DNA of 64,000 nucleotides from Pantoea trifolii (GTDB lineage Bacteria; Pseudomonadota; Gammaproteobacteria; Enterobacterales; Enterobacteriaceae). Positions within the stretch are counted from its first letter, which is position 1; every line of letters begins with the position of its first letter. The stretch is from the NCBI RefSeq assembly GCF_024506435.1, contig NZ_JANIET010000001.1, positions 124,001 through 188,000 of the forward strand, in the 5' to 3' direction. The notes under the pieces are model-generated. The model worked only from the letters and a program-made list of their open reading frames with translations, did not search any database and was not told the DNA's origin. The position numbers and the translations under genes were made by a program. This document shows positions 1-10,112 of the stretch, piece by piece.

Positions 1-1492
1 GCGGATCTTCGAGCGTAATTTGATGTCCCATCTCGCGCAGCTTTGCCAGCACGTTACGGTCAATGCCCGGCTCAACCACCACCGCACGCCCTTGCTCAAC
101 GCGCCAGCGCGGGGCATCAATCGCTGCCTGCGGGTTTTGCTTGTGCTGCATGATACGCAGCGCCATCTGCAAATGACCTTGTGCCTGCATCGGGCCGCCC
201 ATCACGCCAAACGACATCAGTGGCTGGCCGTCACCGTCGAGGGCAAACGCCGGAATGATGGTGTGGAACGGCCGCTTGCCGCCGGCCACCACATTAGGAT
301 GCTGCGGATCGAGTGAGAAACCGCAGCCACGGTTTTGCAGGCTGATGCCGGTGCCCGGCACCACCACGCCAGAACCGAAGCCCATGTAGTTTGACTGTAT
401 AAAGGAAACCATCATGCCGCTGGCATCGGCGGTGGAGAGATACACCGTGCCGCTCTGCTGCGGGGAGCCAAAGGTAAAATCCCCGGCCCGATCGGGATTA
501 ATCAGCTGCGCGCGCTGTTTCAAATAGTCATCGCTCAGCAGCAGTTCCGCCGGGAACTCGAGGTGATCGTAATCGCTGACGTAGCGATCCAGATCGGCCA
601 GCGCCAGCTTCATCGCTTCAATCGACAGATGCAGCCACGGCACTGAATCCGGTTCATAGCGGCCAATATCCCACTGTTCGAGAATGCCCAGCGCAATCAA
701 GGTGGCGATGCCCTGACCGTTTGGCGGCAGCTCCTGCACCGATCCACCCGCAAACGGGCGCGATAACAATTCCACCCAGTCGGCGCGATGATTTTTCAGA
801 TCATCAAGGCTCAGCGCCGCACCATGCTGCTCAGCAAACGCCACTATCTTTTCAGCCAGCTCGCCACGATAGAAGGCTTCACCGCGCGTTTCGGCGATTT
901 TTTGCAGCGTTTCGGCTTGCGCCGGATTACGGAACAGCTCGCCGGCACGCGGCGGTCGTCCATCGGGCGCAAAGCACTCGACGAAGCCGGGCTGATCTTT
1001 CAGCTTGTGGTAGGCGCGCTGCCACAGATGACCAATCAGCGGTGAAACCGGGAAACCATCGCGCGCATATTCGATGGCCGGTTGCGCTAGCGTGGTGAGC
1101 GGCAGCGTGCCAAAGCGTTCGGCCAGCTCCACCCACGCCGAAACCGCGCCCGGCACGGTGACCGCTTCCCAGCCAATTTCCGGCATGGCATCGCGTCCGG
1201 CAAAGCGTTCCGGGTTCCATGCGGCGGGCGAGCGGCCCGAGGCATTCAAACCGTGCAGCTGTTTGCCATCCCAGATAATCGCGAAGGCGTCACTGCCAAG
1301 GCCGTTGCCGCTGGGCTCCAGCACGGTTAACGCCATCGCACTGGCAATCGCCGCATCTACCGCATTGCCGCCTTGTTGCAACATGCGCATCCCGGCCTGC
1401 GCCGCCAGCGGCTGCGAAGTGGCAACCGCGTTGCGTCCCATCATCGGTACGCGGTGTGAGGCATAGCTGACGTTAAAATCCAGTTCACTCAT
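1..1492 (-). CDS. Gamma-glutamyltransferase-like N-terminal nucleophile hydrolase (3' end outside window)
   Basis: About 497 codons are open from the ATG at 1492 to the window edge, so the C-terminus is missing. The N-terminus carries the family hallmark of an Asn-Ala-Val-Asp-Ala-Ala-Ile segment (GGNAVDAAIA, about residues 42-51). Further on are GTVYLSTADASG and the NYMGFGSG and PGTGISLQNRG blocks of the small-subunit start. Thr349 in GTVYLST is the candidate autoprocessing and catalytic Thr; this is an assignment by analogy. The sequence resembles the YwrD-like branch more than E. coli periplasmic Ggt: no signal peptide is visible, which suggests a cytoplasmic enzyme. It is the last gene of the peptide-transport operon, 9 bp after the permease. 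The inferred role is cleavage of gamma-glutamyl bonds in imported peptides such as glutathione. Substrate is not proven. Confidence 0.9.
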   Translation of the reverse strand, partial: MSELDFNVSYASHRVPMMGRNAVATSQPLAAQAGMRMLQQGGNAVDAAIASAMALTVLEPSGNGLGSDAFAIIWDGKQLHGLNASGRSPAAWNPERFAGRDAMPEIGWEAVTVPGAVSAWVELAERFGTLPLTTLAQPAIEYARDGFPVSPLIGHLWQRAYHKLKDQPGFVECFAPDGRPPRAGELFRNPAQAETLQKIAETRGEAFYRGELAEKIVAFAEQHGAALSLDDLKNHRADWVELLSRPFAGGSVQELPPNGQGIATLIALGILEQWDIGRYEPDSVPWLHLSIEAMKLALADLDRYVSDYDHLEFPAELLLSDDYLKQRAQLINPDRAGDFTFGSPQQSGTVYLSTADASGMMVSFIQSNYMGFGSGVVVPGTGISLQNRGCGFSLDPQHPNVVAGGKRPFHTIIPAFALDGDGQPLMSFGVMGGPMQAQGHLQMALRIMQHKQNPQAAIDAPRWRVEQGRAVVVEPGIDRNVLAKLREMGHQITLEDP

Positions 1493-1501
1493 GATCGTTC
1501 C

Positions 1502-2383
1502 TTAGTGTGAGTCATCGCGTGGGTCGAGCGCGTCGCGCAAACCGTCGCCCAGCAGGTTGAAGCCCTGCACGGTGAGAAAAATAGCCAGGCCGGGGAAAAT
1601 CGACATCCACGGCGCCTGTTCGAGAAAGCCTTTGGCGGTATTCAGCATTGCGCCCCATGAAGGCGAGGGCGGTTGCTGGCCGAGGCCAAGGAATGAGAGG
1701 CTGGCTTCGGTGATGATCGCCGAAGCAATCGCCAGCGTGGCCTGTACCAGAATTGGCGACAGCACATTGGGCAGCACATAACGCAGGATGATCCAGCGAT
1801 CGGGCAAACCAATCGCCCGCGCGCCGTCGATGTACTCTTCGTGCCGAATGGCAATCACCTGTCCGCGCGTCAAGCGGGCGAAAATCGGCATCGCAGATAA
1901 ACCGATGGCAATCATTGCATTCGACAAACTCGGGCCGAGAAATGCGCCCAGCGCGATCGCCAGAATCAGAAACGGGCACGCCAGCAGCGCTTCGATAAAG
2001 CGCGAAATAATGCCGTCGCACCAGCCTTGCCAGTAACCGGCAATCAACCCAAGCGGCACACCAATCAGAATGGCGATCAGCACCGAAATGCAGCCCGCCA
2101 GCAGCGAGGTGCGTGCGCCCCACACCAGGCGCGACAAAATATCGCGCCCCAACTCATCGGTACCGAACCAGTGCAGCAGCGTTGGCGCTTTGCGCACCGC
2201 AAGGAAATTGGCTTTGATGGGATCAAACGGAGCCAGCCACGGTGCCAGCAGCGCCACGGCGACAAACAGCAGCACAATTACCGCACCAATCAGCGCACTT
2301 TTATTACGCAGGAACTTTTTCAGTACCCGACGATTGGGCTTTGCCACTGCAGGCAGTACGCCAGCGGTTAATACCTCGCTCAT
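1502..2383 (-). CDS. Oligopeptide-type ABC transporter permease, DppC/OppC family
   Basis: This is a 293-residue inner-membrane permease. It has a cytoplasmic N-terminal stretch, a first membrane helix around residues 33-55, and the DppC-type sequence GTDELGRDILSRLVWGAR near residue 75. The transmembrane domain carries an EAA-like loop (ARAIGLPDRWIILRYVLPN) that contacts the ATPases. It pairs with the upstream DppB-type permease, which ends 2 bp before it, to form the membrane pore. It is distinct from the housekeeping dppC at 24079. The transported substrate cannot be read from sequence; the linked gamma-glutamyltransferase suggests gamma-glutamyl peptides. Confidence 0.93.
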   Translation of the reverse strand: MSEVLTAGVLPAVAKPNRRVLKKFLRNKSALIGAVIVLLFVAVALLAPWLAPFDPIKANFLAVRKAPTLLHWFGTDELGRDILSRLVWGARTSLLAGCISVLIAILIGVPLGLIAGYWQGWCDGIISRFIEALLACPFLILAIALGAFLGPSLSNAMIAIGLSAMPIFARLTRGQVIAIRHEEYIDGARAIGLPDRWIILRYVLPNVLSPILVQATLAIASAIITEASLSFLGLGQQPPSPSWGAMLNTAKGFLEQAPWMSIFPGLAIFLTVQGFNLLGDGLRDALDPRDDSH

Positions 2384-2385
2384 GG

Positions 2386-3327
2386 TCAGCCTCGCATTTT
2401 CGGGTTAATGATCAGATAGAGCACATCGGCCAGCAGGTTGAGCAGCAGGAAGCCCATCGCCACCACCAGCACCACGCCTTGCACCACGGCGTAATCACGG
2501 TTAAACACCGCATCGACAATCATCTTGCCAAAGCCGGGCAGCGTGAAGACCTGCTCGGTCAGCACTGCGCCACCCAGTAACTCGCCAAACAGCAGCGTGG
2601 TGAGAGTAACAATCGGCATCAATGCATTACGCAACGCATGCTTCAACACCACTTTCTTTGCCAGCAGCCCTTTGGCGCGTGCGGTGCGAATGTAATCCGC
2701 TTTCAGCACGGCGATCATTGAAGCGCGGGTGTGGCGCATTAAGGTGGCGGCCAGTCCGGTGCCGAGCACCAGCGCTGGCAGCAGCAGCGTTTTCAGGTTC
2801 TGCGCCACATCTTCGCTAACCGGCACAAAGCCCGATGCCGGCAGCCATTGCAGGTGCACGGAGAACAGCAAAATCAGCAGAATACCGAGCCAGAAGTGAG
2901 GCACTGAAATCCCGGAAAGCGCGACAAAGTTGGTGGTGTGATCGACCCAACTGTCTTTGCGCACTGCGGCGATGATGCCCATGCTGATGCCAATCACCAG
3001 CGCGATAATCATCGCCAGCAATGACAATTCCAGCGTGACCGGCAATTTGCTGGCGATCAGCGCCGTCACCGGCTCTTTGGTGCGCAGCGACATGCCCAAA
3101 TCGCCGGTTAGCGCATTACCCATCCAGGCGAAATATTGCGCGGGAATCGGATCGTCCAGATGATATTCCGCCCGCAGCTGGGCGATAACCGCTGGATCGC
3201 GCTCTTCGCCCGCCATCGCCAGCACCGGATCGCCCGGCAGCAGCTTTTGCAGTGCGAACACCATAATGCTCACCAGCAGCAGCGTCGGAATCGCCAGCAA
3301 TAGCCGTTTTACAATCAGTTCCAGCAT
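2386..3327 (-). CDS. Oligopeptide-type ABC transporter permease, DppB/OppB family
   Basis: A 313-residue integral membrane protein starting with a DppB-type first helix (LLLAIPTLLLVSIMVF) followed by LPGDPV, which is typical of this family. The EAA loop reads YIRTARAKGLLAKKVVLKHALRNA, the ATPase docking site. The length matches the family norm of about 310-340 residues. It lies 17 bp downstream of the binding-protein gene and 2 bp before the DppC-type partner, so translational coupling is likely. It forms half of the import channel. Confidence 0.93.
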   Translation of the reverse strand: MLELIVKRLLLAIPTLLLVSIMVFALQKLLPGDPVLAMAGEERDPAVIAQLRAEYHLDDPIPAQYFAWMGNALTGDLGMSLRTKEPVTALIASKLPVTLELSLLAMIIALVIGISMGIIAAVRKDSWVDHTTNFVALSGISVPHFWLGILLILLFSVHLQWLPASGFVPVSEDVAQNLKTLLLPALVLGTGLAATLMRHTRASMIAVLKADYIRTARAKGLLAKKVVLKHALRNALMPIVTLTTLLFGELLGGAVLTEQVFTLPGFGKMIVDAVFNRDYAVVQGVVLVVAMGFLLLNLLADVLYLIINPKMRG

Positions 3328-3344
3328 CCTCGCTCCTTAGCGGT

Positions 3345-4862
3345 TTACTGCGCCAGACTTACGCCAGCCAAACGTACCAATCCGTCCGGCCAGGCTTTGA
3401 AGCCCTGCAGTTTTTTCGACATGCCAAAAATGCGTGGCTCAAAGTAGAGGTAAGCAATCGGCATATCGCTTTGCAGTTGGTTCACCACCTGGGTGTAGAG
3501 CGCCTGACGCTGTGCCTGGTCGTTGGTGAGACGCGCGGCATTCAGCCACTCATCGACCTGCGCATTGCTGTAGCGTCCGTCATTGAGCGTGCCTTTGCTG
3601 TTAATAAACGAATAGATGCTGCCGTCCGGATCCGGACGACCAGACCAACCCGACAGGCTAAGCTGATAATCCCCGCGCTGCTGGCGATCCAACAGGGTGG
3701 CGAACTCACTCATTTGCAGATTGAGGTTGAAACCGGCTTCACCGACCATCGCCTGAATCACCTGGCCCACCTGCTGCGCGGTCGGGTTATTGCTGACCAG
3801 CAGCGTCAGATTCAGCGGTGTGGTAACACCCGCAGCCTTCAGCAGCGCTTTGGCTTTCTCAACATCGCGCGGTGCGATCGGTGTTTTGACGTGATACGCG
3901 CTGACCGGTGAAAACGCCTGATTGGCTGGCGTATACAAGCCTTCAAACGCCACCTGATTCAGCGCATCACGGTCAATCGCCAGTGAGAACGCTTCACGCA
4001 CCCGCGCATCTTTCAGCGGACTATTAGCATCGACTTTGCCGTTGTTGATATTGAAAGTGATGCCCTGATAACCAAGACCTGTGACTTTTGCCAGCGCCAG
4101 TTTGCTATCGGCTTCAACGGTTTTCACATCGCTGGCGGCCACGCCTTCGGTGAGATCCAAATCGCCCGCACGCAGGTTCGCGAGGCGTACGGAAGCATCC
4201 GGGATCGGCAGGAAAATCACCTTATCGAAGTGATAGGCGCCTTTATTCCAGTAATTGTCATAGCGCTTCAGCACGATGCGATCCTGCTGAACACGGCTGT
4301 CGAACTGATACGGGCCAGAGCAGACCGGATGAGCGGCGAAATCGGGCTTTTTCGCCGCTTCCGGTGCCAGCATGGCGCCGGCGCGGTCGGTCAGCTGGCT
4401 CAGCAGCGCCGCATCTGGGTTTTTCAGGTGGAATTTCACCTGCATCGGGCCGCTTACTTCCACACTTTCAATCGAGGAGATTTCACTTTTGCGCAGCGAA
4501 CCCGGCAGCGTCTGCGCACGTTCGATATTGAATTTCACCGCCTGCGCATCAAACTTTTCGCCATCGTGGAAGGTCACGCCGCTGCGCAGATTCATGGTCA
4601 GCGTTTTACCGTCATCGCTCCACGCCCAATCGGTGACCAGACCCGGCACCACTTTGAGGTTTTGATCGACATCGACCAAACGATCGCACATCGCCGCAAA
4701 CACAAAACGGCCGTAATAGGTGCGCGCCAGATGCGGATCGAGCATGTCAGGATCGGCGCCCAGGCCGATGCGAATCACGCTGTCAGCCTGGCTGTGGGCG
4801 CTAGCGCCGAGCAGTAACAGACCGCTGAGGGCGGTTAATAACGTATGACGAGCTTGCTTCAC
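3345..4862 (-). CDS. Periplasmic peptide-binding protein, SBP family 5
   Basis: A 505-residue secreted binding protein. Residues 1-26 form a signal peptide with cleavage expected after SQA. The mature start VIRIGLGADPDMLDPH is the classic SBP_bac_5 opening, and internal blocks such as LTMNLRSGVTFHDG and DARVREAFSLAIDRDALNQ are conserved in DppA, OppA and GsiB relatives. It delivers ligand to the two permeases encoded directly downstream. Placing the binding protein between the ATPases and permeases is unusual relative to dppABCDF, where it comes first. Ligand class is peptide or a related compound; glutathione or gamma-glutamyl peptides are an inference from the operon partner. Confidence 0.92.
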   Translation of the reverse strand: MKQARHTLLTALSGLLLLGASAHSQADSVIRIGLGADPDMLDPHLARTYYGRFVFAAMCDRLVDVDQNLKVVPGLVTDWAWSDDGKTLTMNLRSGVTFHDGEKFDAQAVKFNIERAQTLPGSLRKSEISSIESVEVSGPMQVKFHLKNPDAALLSQLTDRAGAMLAPEAAKKPDFAAHPVCSGPYQFDSRVQQDRIVLKRYDNYWNKGAYHFDKVIFLPIPDASVRLANLRAGDLDLTEGVAASDVKTVEADSKLALAKVTGLGYQGITFNINNGKVDANSPLKDARVREAFSLAIDRDALNQVAFEGLYTPANQAFSPVSAYHVKTPIAPRDVEKAKALLKAAGVTTPLNLTLLVSNNPTAQQVGQVIQAMVGEAGFNLNLQMSEFATLLDRQQRGDYQLSLSGWSGRPDPDGSIYSFINSKGTLNDGRYSNAQVDEWLNAARLTNDQAQRQALYTQVVNQLQSDMPIAYLYFEPRIFGMSKKLQGFKAWPDGLVRLAGVSLAQ

Positions 4863-4878
4863 GGTGTCTCTCCAGGGG

Positions 4879-5936
4879 TTAGGCTTGCTGATTCACCGCC
4901 TGCTCAAACAGGGCGCGGCGACGTAAAAAAGCGGCGGAAGGTGGCGCAAGAGTGATGACGCTGCGATCGCGATTAATCTCCTGCCAGCGGTGACAGGCAA
5001 TTTGACGGCCGCCGCTCAGCACCTGATTAATCGGTTCAAACTGGCGACATTCCGCCGTGGCATAGGGACAACGGGTATGAAAACGGCAGCCGCTCGGTGG
5101 ATTGGCGGGATTGGGCAGGTCGCCTTGCAACATCGGAATGGTGCGGTTGCCACCCGGCTGCATTTGCGGCGCAGAGGCAATCAGCGCCTGCGTATAAGGA
5201 TGGAGCGGCGCATCAAAAATCTCATCGACGCTGGCCAGTTCAACAATCTGACCGAGATACATCACCGCCACGCGATCGCTCATATGACGGATTACCGCTA
5301 AACCGTGCGCCACGATCACCATCGTCAGACCAAACTGCTGTTTCAGGCTCTCCAGCAGATTCACCACCTGCGCCTGCACCGACACATCCAGCGCTGAAAC
5401 CGGCTCATCGCCGAGCAATAATTTCGGTTGGGATGCCAGGGCGCGGGCAATACCGATGCGCTGGCGCTGACCACCTGAAAACTCGTGCGGGTAACGCTCG
5501 GCCCAGGCCGCAGGCAGGCCAACGGTGCGTAGCAGTTCGGCGACGCGCGAATGGCGCTGATCGCGGCTCATCTTTTCGTGCAGCCACAAGGGTTCGCCAA
5601 CAATCTGCTGCACCGTCATGCGCGGATTGAGCGAGGCAAACGGGTCCTGGAAGATAATCTGCAATTCACGGCGCAGCTGATTGAGCCGCGCGCCGCTGGC
5701 ATCAGTAATGCTTTCGCCCTGATAGAACACGTCGCCAGCGCTGGCGGCCAATAACCGCAGCAGCAAACGGCCCAGCGTCGATTTACCGGAACCGGATTCG
5801 CCGACAATCGCCAGCGTTTCGCCCGGCATCACCTGCAGCGAAACGCGATCGACCGCCGTCACGCCGCGATTACGTGAAAACAGCCGGTTGCCCGCGGAGA
5901 AGGTTTTGCTTAAATCGCGGCACTCTAAAATCGGCT

Positions 5937-5940
<4 letters not shown>
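4879..5940 (-). CDS. Oligopeptide ABC transporter ATPase, DppF/OppF type
   Basis: A 353-residue ABC ATPase. Walker A is GESGSGKS, the signature is FSGGQRQR, and Walker B ends [12 protein letters not shown]. The C-terminal oligopeptide extension includes [10 protein letters not shown], a cysteine motif typical of this subfamily. The open frame extends upstream to 6063, but the ATG at 5940 overlaps the TGA of the previous ATPase as ATGA and gives the conserved [12 protein letters not shown] start, so 5940 is chosen. It powers peptide import together with the adjacent DppD-type ATPase. Confidence 0.94.
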
Positions 5941-6928
<988 letters not shown>

Positions 6929-6932
<4 letters not shown>

Positions 6933-7651
6933 GGCATATCCTCCTGGCGGGAATAGAGCGTTTCCATCAGCGCCTGTTGCAGCGCAAGCAGATGTTCACG
7001 CATCGCCGCTGCCGCTTCATGAGGCTGGCGCTGGGCGATGTGCATCACCAGCCGCTGATGATGGTTGTCATAGTTATCCAGGCGCGCCGGGGTGCGCGCC
7101 TGCACTCGCAAATGCTGCCAGCCGGGATCGCGGCGCACGGCATCAACGGCGTCGAACAGCCCGAGCATCAGACGATTGCCTGCCGCTTCGGCGATGGCGC
7201 GATGAAAGGCGCTGTCCCACAGTTCATGTTGATCGCCATCTTCTGGCGGCGTGATGGCGTGCATGCGCTCCAGCAGGCGTTTCATCAAGGCAATTTGCTC
7301 TTTGGTGGCGCGCAGGGCGGCAAGACTTGCCAGCCCCGGCTCCAGCTGCAAACGCGCTTCCATCACTTCAAGCAGATTCGATTGCTGCGGCAGATCCTGT
7401 AACACCAGCGGCTGCACCGGCGCGGAGGGCCCAACAAAGGTGCCTTTGCCCTGTTTACGCCAGATGCGGCCCTCTTCTTCCAGCACATCCAATGCCCGGC
7501 GAATTTCACGACGACCCACGCCAAAGCGCTCCGCTAACTCACGTTCGGTGGGCAGCGCGCGATCCGGCGTGTGCTCCTGTTGCTGAATCAGCTGGCGCAG
7601 TTGCTCAAGTGCGGTGCTGGAGTTGCGGCTGGTTTCTGGCGTGTCATTCAT
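6929..7651 (-). CDS. GntR-family regulator, FadR/FCD subfamily
   Basis: A 240-residue protein. The N-terminal winged helix contains LPTERELAERFGVGRREIRRAL (about residues 39-60) and the wing GRIWRKQGKGTFVG. The C-terminal all-helical FCD ligand domain (about residues 95-230) has the expected His and Asp/Arg-rich helices. It is the first gene of the operon and overlaps the ATPase by 4 bp, so it is probably an autorepressor whose effector is the transported molecule or its product. A perfect palindrome about 110 bp upstream (7761-7781) is the best operator candidate, and a matching half-site ATTGGTTC abuts the start codon (7653-7660). Confidence 0.92.
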
Positions 7652-7760
7652 GATTGGTTCGCCTGTTTATGCATCAGAAAAAGATCGGTAAACGCCGCGT
7701 ATCCAGCCCTTTTCCTGATGAAAGGCGAATTGGACCGCTTTCTTAGCGTAGGCAAGAAGT

Positions 7761-7781
7761 GAACCAATACTTAATTGGTTC
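7761..7781. promoter_or_regulatory. Palindromic operator candidate for the GntR regulator
   Basis: GAACCAAT and ATTGGTTC form perfect 8-bp inverted arms around a 5-bp spacer. A single arm, ATTGGTTC, recurs at 7653-7660 next to the gntR start codon. FadR-subfamily regulators bind short inverted repeats of this shape, often with TGGT/ACCA cores. Function is inferred from position and symmetry only. Confidence 0.6.
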
Positions 7782-8061
7782 AGCTTGGTGTGTCATCAAT
7801 GTGTAATAACCACATGATCGCAAAGTAAAAGTTTTTTCAGTGCCCGTTCGGAATTGCGAGAGGCGTCAACGTTTCCATCGATGGGCTGCTTCACGTTGGT
7901 GCGCGCACGCTGCTTTTCTGTGCAATGCCAGCAAAGCGGCGACGCGCGGATCGTTAATATTTTATGTTTTTCAGCGGGATATAACCTTGGCATCCATTTT
8001 GTATGTGTTAACGCAGATGCAGGAGCGATAGCGGGCAACCGAGGTCGCCAGACAATTTGCA

Positions 8062-8152
8062 ATGGGTCACTAGGGTTCCGGTCGAAAGATGCTGGTCCGA
8101 GAGTGGCCGACCGTCCTCTGACGGTTACACGGCGGGAAAAAAGCCCGGGAGG
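8062..8152 (+). ncRNA. Guanidine-I riboswitch (ykkC leader)
   Basis: The hallmark conserved segments occur in order and spacing: CTAGGGTTCCG (8070-8080), GCTGGTCCGAGAG (8091-8103), and ACGGCGGGAAAAAAGCCCGG with following GAGG (about 8129-8152). These match the ykkC/guanidine-I aptamer consensus as recalled. It lies in the 5' leader of the carboxylase operon, with a terminator overlapping its 3' end. Guanidine binding would hold the GGGAGG segment in the aptamer and allow read-through (ON switch). The 5' boundary (P1 stem) is approximate. Confidence 0.93.
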
Positions 8153-8190
8153 AAAGCGAGAACGTTGCTCGCCGCCTCCTGCTTTTTTTT
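8148..8190 (+). terminator. Riboswitch expression-platform terminator
   Basis: GGAGG (8148-8152) pairs with CCTCC (8175-8179) and GCGAG (8156-8160) with CTCGC (8168-8172), followed by eight T residues (8183-8190). The 5' arm shares GGAGG with the last conserved aptamer segment, so terminator and aptamer are mutually exclusive. This supports transcription-level control by guanidine. Confidence 0.9.
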
Positions 8191-8216
8191 CGCCCGTTAA
8201 CGTCAGAGGAACCATC

Positions 8217-9275
8217 ATGATCAAAGCCTGCCTTCGCCTGCTGTTGCTTTGCACCATCACGCTGTTCAGCGTCAATACGCTGGCCGCCGACAAACCCTCC
8301 TTCAAGATTTGCTGGTCGATCTACGCGGGCTGGATGCCGTGGGATTACGCGCAGCAGAGCGGTATCGTCAAAAAATGGGCCGACAAATACGGCATCGATA
8401 TCCAGTTTGTGCAGGTTAACGACTATATCGAATCGGTGAACCAATACACCGCCGGTGGCTTTACGGGTTGCACCATGACCAACATGGATGCACTAACCAT
8501 TCCCGCGACCGGCGGCGTGGATAGCACGGCGCTGATCGTCGGCGATTACTCCAACGGTAACGACGGCATTCTGCTGAAAGGCGCGGGAAACCTCTCGGCG
8601 CTGAAAGGCAAGCCGATCAATCTGGTCGAACTCTCGGTTTCACATTACCTGCTGGCGCGAGCGCTGGAAAAATCCGGCATGAGCGAGAAAGACGTCAAAG
8701 TGGTGAACACCGCCGATGCCGATTTGGTGGCGGCGTTTGGCACCGCCGATGTCAACGCTATCGTGACCTGGAATCCGCTGCTCGCCGAAGCGGAGAAGCA
8801 GCCGAACAGTCATCTGATTTTCTCTTCCGCGCAAATTCCGGGTGAAATCCTCGATCTGCTGGTGGTCAACAGCGCCACGCTTAAAAAGTATCCGCAGCTC
8901 GGCAAAGCGCTGACCGGCGCATGGTATGAAACGCTGAAAACCATGTCCGGCCCAACCGACAGCGCCAAAGCGGCACGCACACAAATGGCGCAGGCTTCCG
9001 GCACCGATCTGGCGGGCTTTGATCAGCAGCTGGCCGCCACGCATCTGTTCAGCGATGCCAAAACCACCCTCGATTTCGTCCAAAGCCCACAGCTCAAAGC
9101 CACCATGCAGATGGTCGCCGAGTTCTCGTTCAAGCACGGCTTGCTGGGCGAGGGCGCGCCGAGCGCCGATGTGGTTGGCGTGGCAACGCCTGCGGGCAAT
9201 TGGGGCGATGCGGGCAACATCAAACTGCGCTTCACCGATGAGTACACCAAACTGGCCGCCGCCGGGCAGCTGTAA
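8217..9275 (+). CDS. Substrate-binding protein of the guanidine-linked ABC transporter
   Basis: A 352-residue secreted binding protein of the nitrate/sulfonate/taurine (NMT1/SsuA-like) fold. The ATG at 8217 follows AGAGGA (8205-8210) by 6 nt and begins a signal peptide (MIKACLRLLLLCTITLFS, cleavage near NTLAA). The open frame extends further upstream to 7854 only because it reads through the riboswitch. The mature region has WSIYAGWMPWDYA and TGCTMTNMDAL, typical of proteins annotated as urea carboxylase-related ABC transporter binding proteins. It is the first gene under the riboswitch, so the likely ligand is guanidine or a guanidinium compound rather than urea. Confidence 0.9.
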   Translation: MIKACLRLLLLCTITLFSVNTLAADKPSFKICWSIYAGWMPWDYAQQSGIVKKWADKYGIDIQFVQVNDYIESVNQYTAGGFTGCTMTNMDALTIPATGGVDSTALIVGDYSNGNDGILLKGAGNLSALKGKPINLVELSVSHYLLARALEKSGMSEKDVKVVNTADADLVAAFGTADVNAIVTWNPLLAEAEKQPNSHLIFSSAQIPGEILDLLVVNSATLKKYPQLGKALTGAWYETLKTMSGPTDSAKAARTQMAQASGTDLAGFDQQLAATHLFSDAKTTLDFVQSPQLKATMQMVAEFSFKHGLLGEGAPSADVVGVATPAGNWGDAGNIKLRFTDEYTKLAAAGQL

Positions 9276-9289
9276 GCGAGGCGATGCCG

Positions 9290-10102
9290 ATGCGTAAGTT
9301 GATCAACTACCAACCGCTGCCGCTGGGGCGCTTGCTGCTGGGCATCTTGCCGCTGCTGGCGCTGCTGCTGGTGTATCTGTTCGCGTCGGATGCGCGTCTC
9401 AGCCTGAATGCGGCAGACAAGCTGTTGCCGGGCTTTAACGTCATGGGCGACGCCATCAGCCGCATGGCGTTTCAGCCCAGCCCGCGCACCGGTGAATACC
9501 TGCTGTGGAGCGATACCGCCGCCAGTCTGCTGCGTTTGCTGTGTGGCGTGGCGATCAGCGCGCTATTGGCGCTGGCGCTGGGTCTGTTCACCGGCGCGCT
9601 GCCGGTGGTGCGGGCGGTGCTGGCGCCGCTGGTGACGTTGTTTGCACTGGTACCGCCGCTGGCGATTCTGCCGATTCTGTTTATCTGTTTTGGCCTCGGC
9701 GAAGTGTCGAAAGTGGTGCTGATTGTCATTGGCATCACGCCGTTGATTACCCGCGATTTGCAGCTGCAGGTGCAGAAAATCCCGCGCGAGCAGCTGGTGA
9801 AGGCGCAGACGCTTGGCGCGCACAGCGCGCAGATTTTGTGGCGCGTGATCCTGCCGCAGCTGATGCCGCGCCTGTTGGATGCGGTGCGGCTGTCGCTGGC
9901 GTCGGCGTGGCTGTTTTTAATTGCCGCCGAGGCTATCGCCGCCACAGAAGGTTTGGGTTATCGCATCTTCCTGATGCGGCGTTATCTGGCAATGGATGTG
10001 ATTCTGCCGTACGTGGCGTGGATCGCGCTGCTGGCCTTCCTGCTCGACCTGTTGCTGCGGCTGATTAGCCGTCGCTGCTGGCCGTGGTATCACGCGAAAT
10101 AA
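9290..10102 (+). CDS. ABC transporter permease, SsuC/TauC type
   Basis: A 270-residue membrane protein with about six helices and an EAA-like loop (LVKAQTLGAHSAQILWRVILPQ) in the family-typical place. Two ATGs are possible. GAGG at 9278-9281 sits only 2 nt from the ATG at 9284 but 8 nt from the ATG at 9290, so 9290 is preferred. It lies 14 bp after the binding protein and 10 bp before the ATPase. As a single permease it would form a homodimer in the inner membrane. Confidence 0.9.
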   Translation: MRKLINYQPLPLGRLLLGILPLLALLLVYLFASDARLSLNAADKLLPGFNVMGDAISRMAFQPSPRTGEYLLWSDTAASLLRLLCGVAISALLALALGLFTGALPVVRAVLAPLVTLFALVPPLAILPILFICFGLGEVSKVVLIVIGITPLITRDLQLQVQKIPREQLVKAQTLGAHSAQILWRVILPQLMPRLLDAVRLSLASAWLFLIAAEAIAATEGLGYRIFLMRRYLAMDVILPYVAWIALLAFLLDLLLRLISRRCWPWYHAK

Positions 10103-10112
10103 GGGGCGAGCG

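Noticed and set aside
7796..8305. 169-residue minus-strand ORF
   Set aside because: It runs antisense through the riboswitch, its terminator and the signal peptide of the binding protein; no ribosome-binding site or recognisable domain.
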